Shown: positions 28,340 to 32,219 of the stretch, in pieces | Layout of the letters: each line of letters begins with the position of its first letter | How positions within the stretch are numbered: the stretch's first letter is position 1 | Assembly: GCA_003140135.1 (NCBI GenBank) | Contig: PLIX01000074.1 | Location: 1 to 32,219, forward strand | DNA from: Gammaproteobacteria bacterium | GTDB lineage: Bacteria > Pseudomonadota > Gammaproteobacteria > Steroidobacterales > Steroidobacteraceae | Length of the DNA: 32,219 nucleotides | Direction of reading: 5' to 3' | Notes under the pieces: model-generated | The model's database searches: none | Told to the model about the DNA's origin: nothing | The model's input: the letters and a program-made list of their open reading frames with translations, nothing else | Program-made: the position numbers and the translations under genes

Positions 28340-31300
28340 ACGCATTGCCCGAAAACGCGGCTGCCCACTCCCCTACTCTCGAGGCGCCCAACGTCGATGA
28401 GCGCAATCCCTGGCTGGGCCTCGCGTCCTTCACGGAGGAGACGCGCGCCTACTTTTATGGCCGCGAGGAGGAGGTCGCTGAGCTTGCTCGGCGCGTGCAG
28501 CGCAAACTCCTGACCGTGCTCTTCGGCCAATCGGGTCTCGGCAAGACTTCCATCCTGCGCGCCGGGCTCGTCCCGCGACTGCGCTCACAGGGCTATTGCC
28601 CGGTCTATGTGCGCATCGATTACGCGCGCGAGGCCCCTGAGCCGGCGGTGCAGATCAAGCAGGCGATTGCCCAGACTGCGCGGCGCTCGGGGCAGTGGAC
28701 TCAGGCGGGTGTCGCGGTCGAGGGGGAGTCGCTGTGGGAGTTCCTGCATCATCGCGATGATGTGCTGCACGATGAGTTCGGCGCGACGCTCATTCCGCTA
28801 CTGATCTTCGATCAATTCGAGGAAATCTTCACGCTCGCGCAAAGCGACGACTTCGGGCGCGCACGCGCGGCGCGCTTCATCGCGGATCTTGCGGACCTTG
28901 TCGAAAATCGTCCGCCGAAGGAGCTCGAGACCAAGCTCGAGGAAGACGAGTCGGCCGCCGAGCGCTTCGATTTCGCACGCAGCGACTATCGCGTGTTGAT
29001 TGCCCTGCGCGAGGACTATCTCGCCCCGATTGAAGGCCTGAAGTCCGCGATGCCGAGCATCACGCAGAACCGTTTGCGGCTCGCTCCGATGACCGGACAG
29101 CAGGCGCTGGCCGCGGTCATGCGCCCCGGTAAGCGCTTGGTCTCCGAGGAGGTTGCAGCCGCCATCGTGCGTTTCGTCGCCGGCGGCGCCGAGATCGCCA
29201 ACGCCGAGGTGGAACCCTCGCTCCTGAGCCTCATCTGCCGCGAGCTGAATGACACCCGCATCGCCCAGGAACGCAACGAGATCTCGCTTGATCTTCTGGC
29301 GGGCTCGCACGCCAGCATCCTGAGCAACTTCTACGAGCGCTCACTCGCCGACCAACCGCCGGCCGTACGCCACATCATCGAGGATGAGCTGCTCACCGCC
29401 TCCGGTTTTCGCGAAAACGTCGCCGAGGAGCGCTTGCTGAGCAGCTTCGCAGCCGCCGGCGCCGCCCCCGATACGCTCGCGGTGCTGGTCAACCGCCGTC
29501 TGCTGCGGATCGAAGAGCGCCTTGACATCCGCCGCGTCGAACTCACGCACGACGTGCTCTGCAGCGTCGTGCGCAGCAGCCGCGATCTGCGCCACGAGCG
29601 CGAGGCGCGCGATGCCACCGAGCGGCTGCTCGCCGAGCAGCGCGAGCGCGAACTCGCAGCACGCCGCTCGCTGGTGCGTGCGCGGCAGGTCGCCGTCGTG
29701 TGTACGGCGCTCGCCATCGGCGCGCTCGCCGCCGCGGTTCTGGCCTATATCAGTAACGAGCGTGCCCATCGCGCCGAGCGCCAGGCGGAGCAGACGCGCG
29801 TCGCAGCCGAACAGGCGCGCGGTCAGGCCGAACATCTCCTTGCTTACCTGGCGGATGACTTCGCGCGCGAGCTGGAAAGTTTCGGCCGGCTGGATGTGGT
29901 TGCGGAACTGTCCAAACGTCAGGTCGATTACTTCAAGGCGCTGCCGGCGGAATTGAAGGGCCCGGAAACCACGCGCAACGGTGCGCTTGCGCTGGTGCAC
30001 TACGCAAAGGCGATGCGCACACTGGGGAATATGCCCGCGGCGGGCCCCGCATCGGCGGAGGCATTGCAGCTGCTTGAGCAGTTGCAGCACGACGGTGACA
30101 CGTCCGAGGCGACGACCATTGCGCTCGCGAGTGCCATGACGGTCGAGGCCAGGGTCCTCAATAACCAGCAGAACTCGGCGGCCCTGCCCACCGCAATGCG
30201 CGCGGTGGCGCTGCTGAAGCCACTCGCCGAAGCGCCGAATGCCTCGGTCGCCGTACGCAGCGCGTATGTTGAGGCACTCGTGCATGCAGGCTTCGAGCAG
30301 GCGAACTCCGTGAGCCTGATCAAGGACGCAGTCGCGACGCTACAGCTTGCCATGCGCACCGCCGCAGCGCTCGGCGCCCGGGATCTCACGAATATCCAGA
30401 TGGCAGCCCAATACGCGGAGGCCGGAGCCTGGCAGACCGGCGCGCTGGGTAATCTCGGGCGCGTTGAGGACGCCCGACGCGTCGGCGCGGACGCGGGCGC
30501 CGTGGTGGAAAAAGTGCTCGACCTGCGCCCCGGGTATCTTCTCGCTCTGCATGCGCAGCAGGTCATGACAGACTCTCTCGGCGGCCTTGCGATTATTGAT
30601 ATGCGTCCAGCGGAGGCGGTGGAACTCGAAAAGCGCAGCGTGGCAATCTCGCACACCCTCATCAAGCTCGATTCCAAGAACACCGTCTCATACAACAATT
30701 TGGCGGTAGCTTTAAACGAGCAGGGCTGGGCGAGCTGGCAGGCGGGGCGGCCTCGAGAGTCGCTGGATTATTCGCGCCAGGCCCTGGAGGCCATTGGTCA
30801 TGCGTCAAAAGCCGGCGCGTCGTTTGTGCTCAACAATACCGTCTATCCCACGGTGATCAGGGCCACGCAGCAGGCTGATATCGGAGACACCGCCGCGGCC
30901 GCCGCCTCGCTCACCGCAGCCACGCGGGAACTGGACAGCGTGCGCCAGAGCGAACCTAACAGCCGGTTTATGCCGGTCTATGGCCAGTGCCTGCTCAAAT
31001 TCGGTGAAGGCACCCTAGCCATGTGGCGTGGCGACTTTGCCGGGGCCCGGCGCGCAGAGACAGAAGCCGTGGGCCTCATGCAGGCCTCCACTGCGCATGG
31101 AGCCACAGAGGAATTCTGGAAGACCGCGTGCGTTGCCTTTGGCGTCGAACAGGCGGGCCAGGCCGAGTACATGCTCGGCGATGCTGCCGCAGCCGAGAAG
31201 AGCATGCGCGCGGCGCTGGACTCGCATAAGCACTGGCCCACGCATAATGACCTTGACCGGCGCGATGACGCGCGCATGGCGACGCTGCTCGCCGTGGCGC

Positions 31301-31617
31301 TTGCGCGTGAGGGACGCTTGGCTGATGCCGAGCATGTGATCACTCCAGTGGTGAAGTTTCATCGCGAGCTCGCGGCCCGCAATCACGGCGACGAATGGCA
31401 GCATGTGGAATTCGCGAGTGCGCTTTACGCGCAGGCGCTTGCCGACAAGCGGCAGCGCCCGGCACTCTTGAAGGAGGCCACTGCGCTCATCTCTGCCGTA
31501 CCTGCGGAAATGCGCGATTTGCACAGCGTACGCCTGTGGCGCGATCGCATTCGCGAGGAACTGCACGCCCGCACCGCCGCAGTGGCGCGCGGCGCGGCGG
31601 AGCGGGGCGCCGGGTGA
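28336..31617 (+). CDS. nSTAND1-type P-loop ATPase with TM segment and C-terminal TPR-like helical region
   Basis: NPWLGLASFTEETRAYFYGREEEVAELARRV; Walker A LFGQSGLGKTSILRAGL; Walker B LLIFDQFEEIF; winged-helix-like RLLRIEERLDIRRVELTHDVLCSVV; TM VAVVCTALAIGALAAAVLAYI; long TPR-like C terminus. ATGA overlap with the upstream gene. Confidence 0.87.
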   Translation: MNALPENAAAHSPTLEAPNVDERNPWLGLASFTEETRAYFYGREEEVAELARRVQRKLLTVLFGQSGLGKTSILRAGLVPRLRSQGYCPVYVRIDYAREAPEPAVQIKQAIAQTARRSGQWTQAGVAVEGESLWEFLHHRDDVLHDEFGATLIPLLIFDQFEEIFTLAQSDDFGRARAARFIADLADLVENRPPKELETKLEEDESAAERFDFARSDYRVLIALREDYLAPIEGLKSAMPSITQNRLRLAPMTGQQALAAVMRPGKRLVSEEVAAAIVRFVAGGAEIANAEVEPSLLSLICRELNDTRIAQERNEISLDLLAGSHASILSNFYERSLADQPPAVRHIIEDELLTASGFRENVAEERLLSSFAAAGAAPDTLAVLVNRRLLRIEERLDIRRVELTHDVLCSVVRSSRDLRHEREARDATERLLAEQRERELAARRSLVRARQVAVVCTALAIGALAAAVLAYISNERAHRAERQAEQTRVAAEQARGQAEHLLAYLADDFARELESFGRLDVVAELSKRQVDYFKALPAELKGPETTRNGALALVHYAKAMRTLGNMPAAGPASAEALQLLEQLQHDGDTSEATTIALASAMTVEARVLNNQQNSAALPTAMRAVALLKPLAEAPNASVAVRSAYVEALVHAGFEQANSVSLIKDAVATLQLAMRTAAALGARDLTNIQMAAQYAEAGAWQTGALGNLGRVEDARRVGADAGAVVEKVLDLRPGYLLALHAQQVMTDSLGGLAIIDMRPAEAVELEKRSVAISHTLIKLDSKNTVSYNNLAVALNEQGWASWQAGRPRESLDYSRQALEAIGHASKAGASFVLNNTVYPTVIRATQQADIGDTAAAAASLTAATRELDSVRQSEPNSRFMPVYGQCLLKFGEGTLAMWRGDFAGARRAETEAVGLMQASTAHGATEEFWKTACVAFGVEQAGQAEYMLGDAAAAEKSMRAALDSHKHWPTHNDLDRRDDARMATLLAVALAREGRLADAEHVITPVVKFHRELAARNHGDEWQHVEFASALYAQALADKRQRPALLKEATALISAVPAEMRDLHSVRLWRDRIREELHARTAAVARGAAERGAG

Positions 31618-32096
31618 GTCCCGCGGCGCCGCCGCCGCTTTTTCATTCAAGCGGACAGCCCGGCTTCTCGAAGGTCGTCAGCACGGATCCGCGCCACGTC
31701 GCGGCGCGCAAGTTTGAGCGCGAGATCCACGTGCGTTTCGCGCCTGAAGCCTGCACGGTACACACTCCCGAAGGCCTCGTGCATGCCAGGGCCGGCGATG
31801 CGATCGTGACGGGCACCGCCGGAGAGACGTGGCGCGTCTCGCAGGCGCGGTTCCTCCACAAATACCGGCCGGTGCCACCCGTATTGGCGGGAGAGGCAGG
31901 CGCTTACATGAGCCTGCCCAATCGCATCCTTGCGCTGCAGATGCAGGAGCCCTTCGAAGTGGTGCTGGCGGATGGCATATCGCACCTCACGGGTCGCGCC
32001 GGCGATTGGCTCGTCGACTACGGCGATGGCAGCCTGGGGATCGTCACCCAACCGATCTTCGCCACGACCTACGAAATCCTCGACGAGCCTTCCTAA
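31614..32096 (+). CDS. Small protein with duplicated PGDYG-like motif
   Basis: GTG start overlaps the upstream TGA (GTGA). Contains ARAGDAIVTGTAGETWRVSQARFLHKYRPV and TGRAGDWLVDYGDGSLGIVTQPIFATTYEIL. Confidence 0.7.
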   Translation: MSPAAPPPLFHSSGQPGFSKVVSTDPRHVAARKFEREIHVRFAPEACTVHTPEGLVHARAGDAIVTGTAGETWRVSQARFLHKYRPVPPVLAGEAGAYMSLPNRILALQMQEPFEVVLADGISHLTGRAGDWLVDYGDGSLGIVTQPIFATTYEILDEPS

Positions 32097-32097
32097 G

Positions 32098-32219
32098 ATG
32101 GCACTGCATCAAGCAATCCAGCGCCTGCTGCTCCTCGGTGTGCGGCTGCACACGGTCCCCGCGCCGCCTGTACCTCGACCACCGCAAAGGCTCACACCGC
32201 TCATTGCCGCCATCGCTCC
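32098..32219 (+). CDS. Start of an unidentified fourth ORF of the operon (truncated by the window)
   Basis: ATG one base after the upstream TAA; frame open to the window end: MALHQAIQRLLLLGVRLHTVPAPPVPRPPQRLTPLIAAIA. Confidence 0.4.
   Translation, partial: MALHQAIQRLLLLGVRLHTVPAPPVPRPPQRLTPLIAAIA

Noticed and set aside
29341-30285. 314-aa - strand ORF opposite the nSTAND1 gene
   Set aside because: Shadow ORF in GC-rich DNA with no recognisable motif.

Overview
A 32.2-kb, high-GC, gene-dense bacterial window, probably proteobacterial. It starts inside an EF-G gene (C-terminal part only). Next is an accessory/catabolic stretch: cupin, GT1-family glycosyltransferase, POT/PTR peptide transporter, Rieske oxygenase, TonB-dependent receptor, two paralogous CocE/NonD hydrolases flanking a TPR-sulfotransferase, and a Ser/Thr kinase with a TM segment and a Calx-beta-like tail. 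A divergent 2OG-Fe(II) dioxygenase / N-formylglutamate amidohydrolase pair follows, then a three-subunit gluconate-2-dehydrogenase-like module (cytochrome c, GMC flavoprotein, Tat-signal small subunit), then GST, a cyclase-family pseudogene, a carboxymuconolactone decarboxylase-family protein, a cupin, a BCAT-like aminotransferase and a VOC protein. The most interesting locus is at the right edge (26951-32219+): a tightly overlapping operon encoding a SIR2-like/TIR fusion, a large nSTAND1-type P-loop ATPase with TM and TPR-like regions, a small protein with an internally duplicated PGDYG-like motif, and the start of a fourth ORF cut by the window. It looks like a candidate STAND/TIR conflict (defence) system. 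I recognised no RNA genes, CRISPR arrays or transposases by eye. Family assignments rest on recognised motifs in the translations; no database search was possible.
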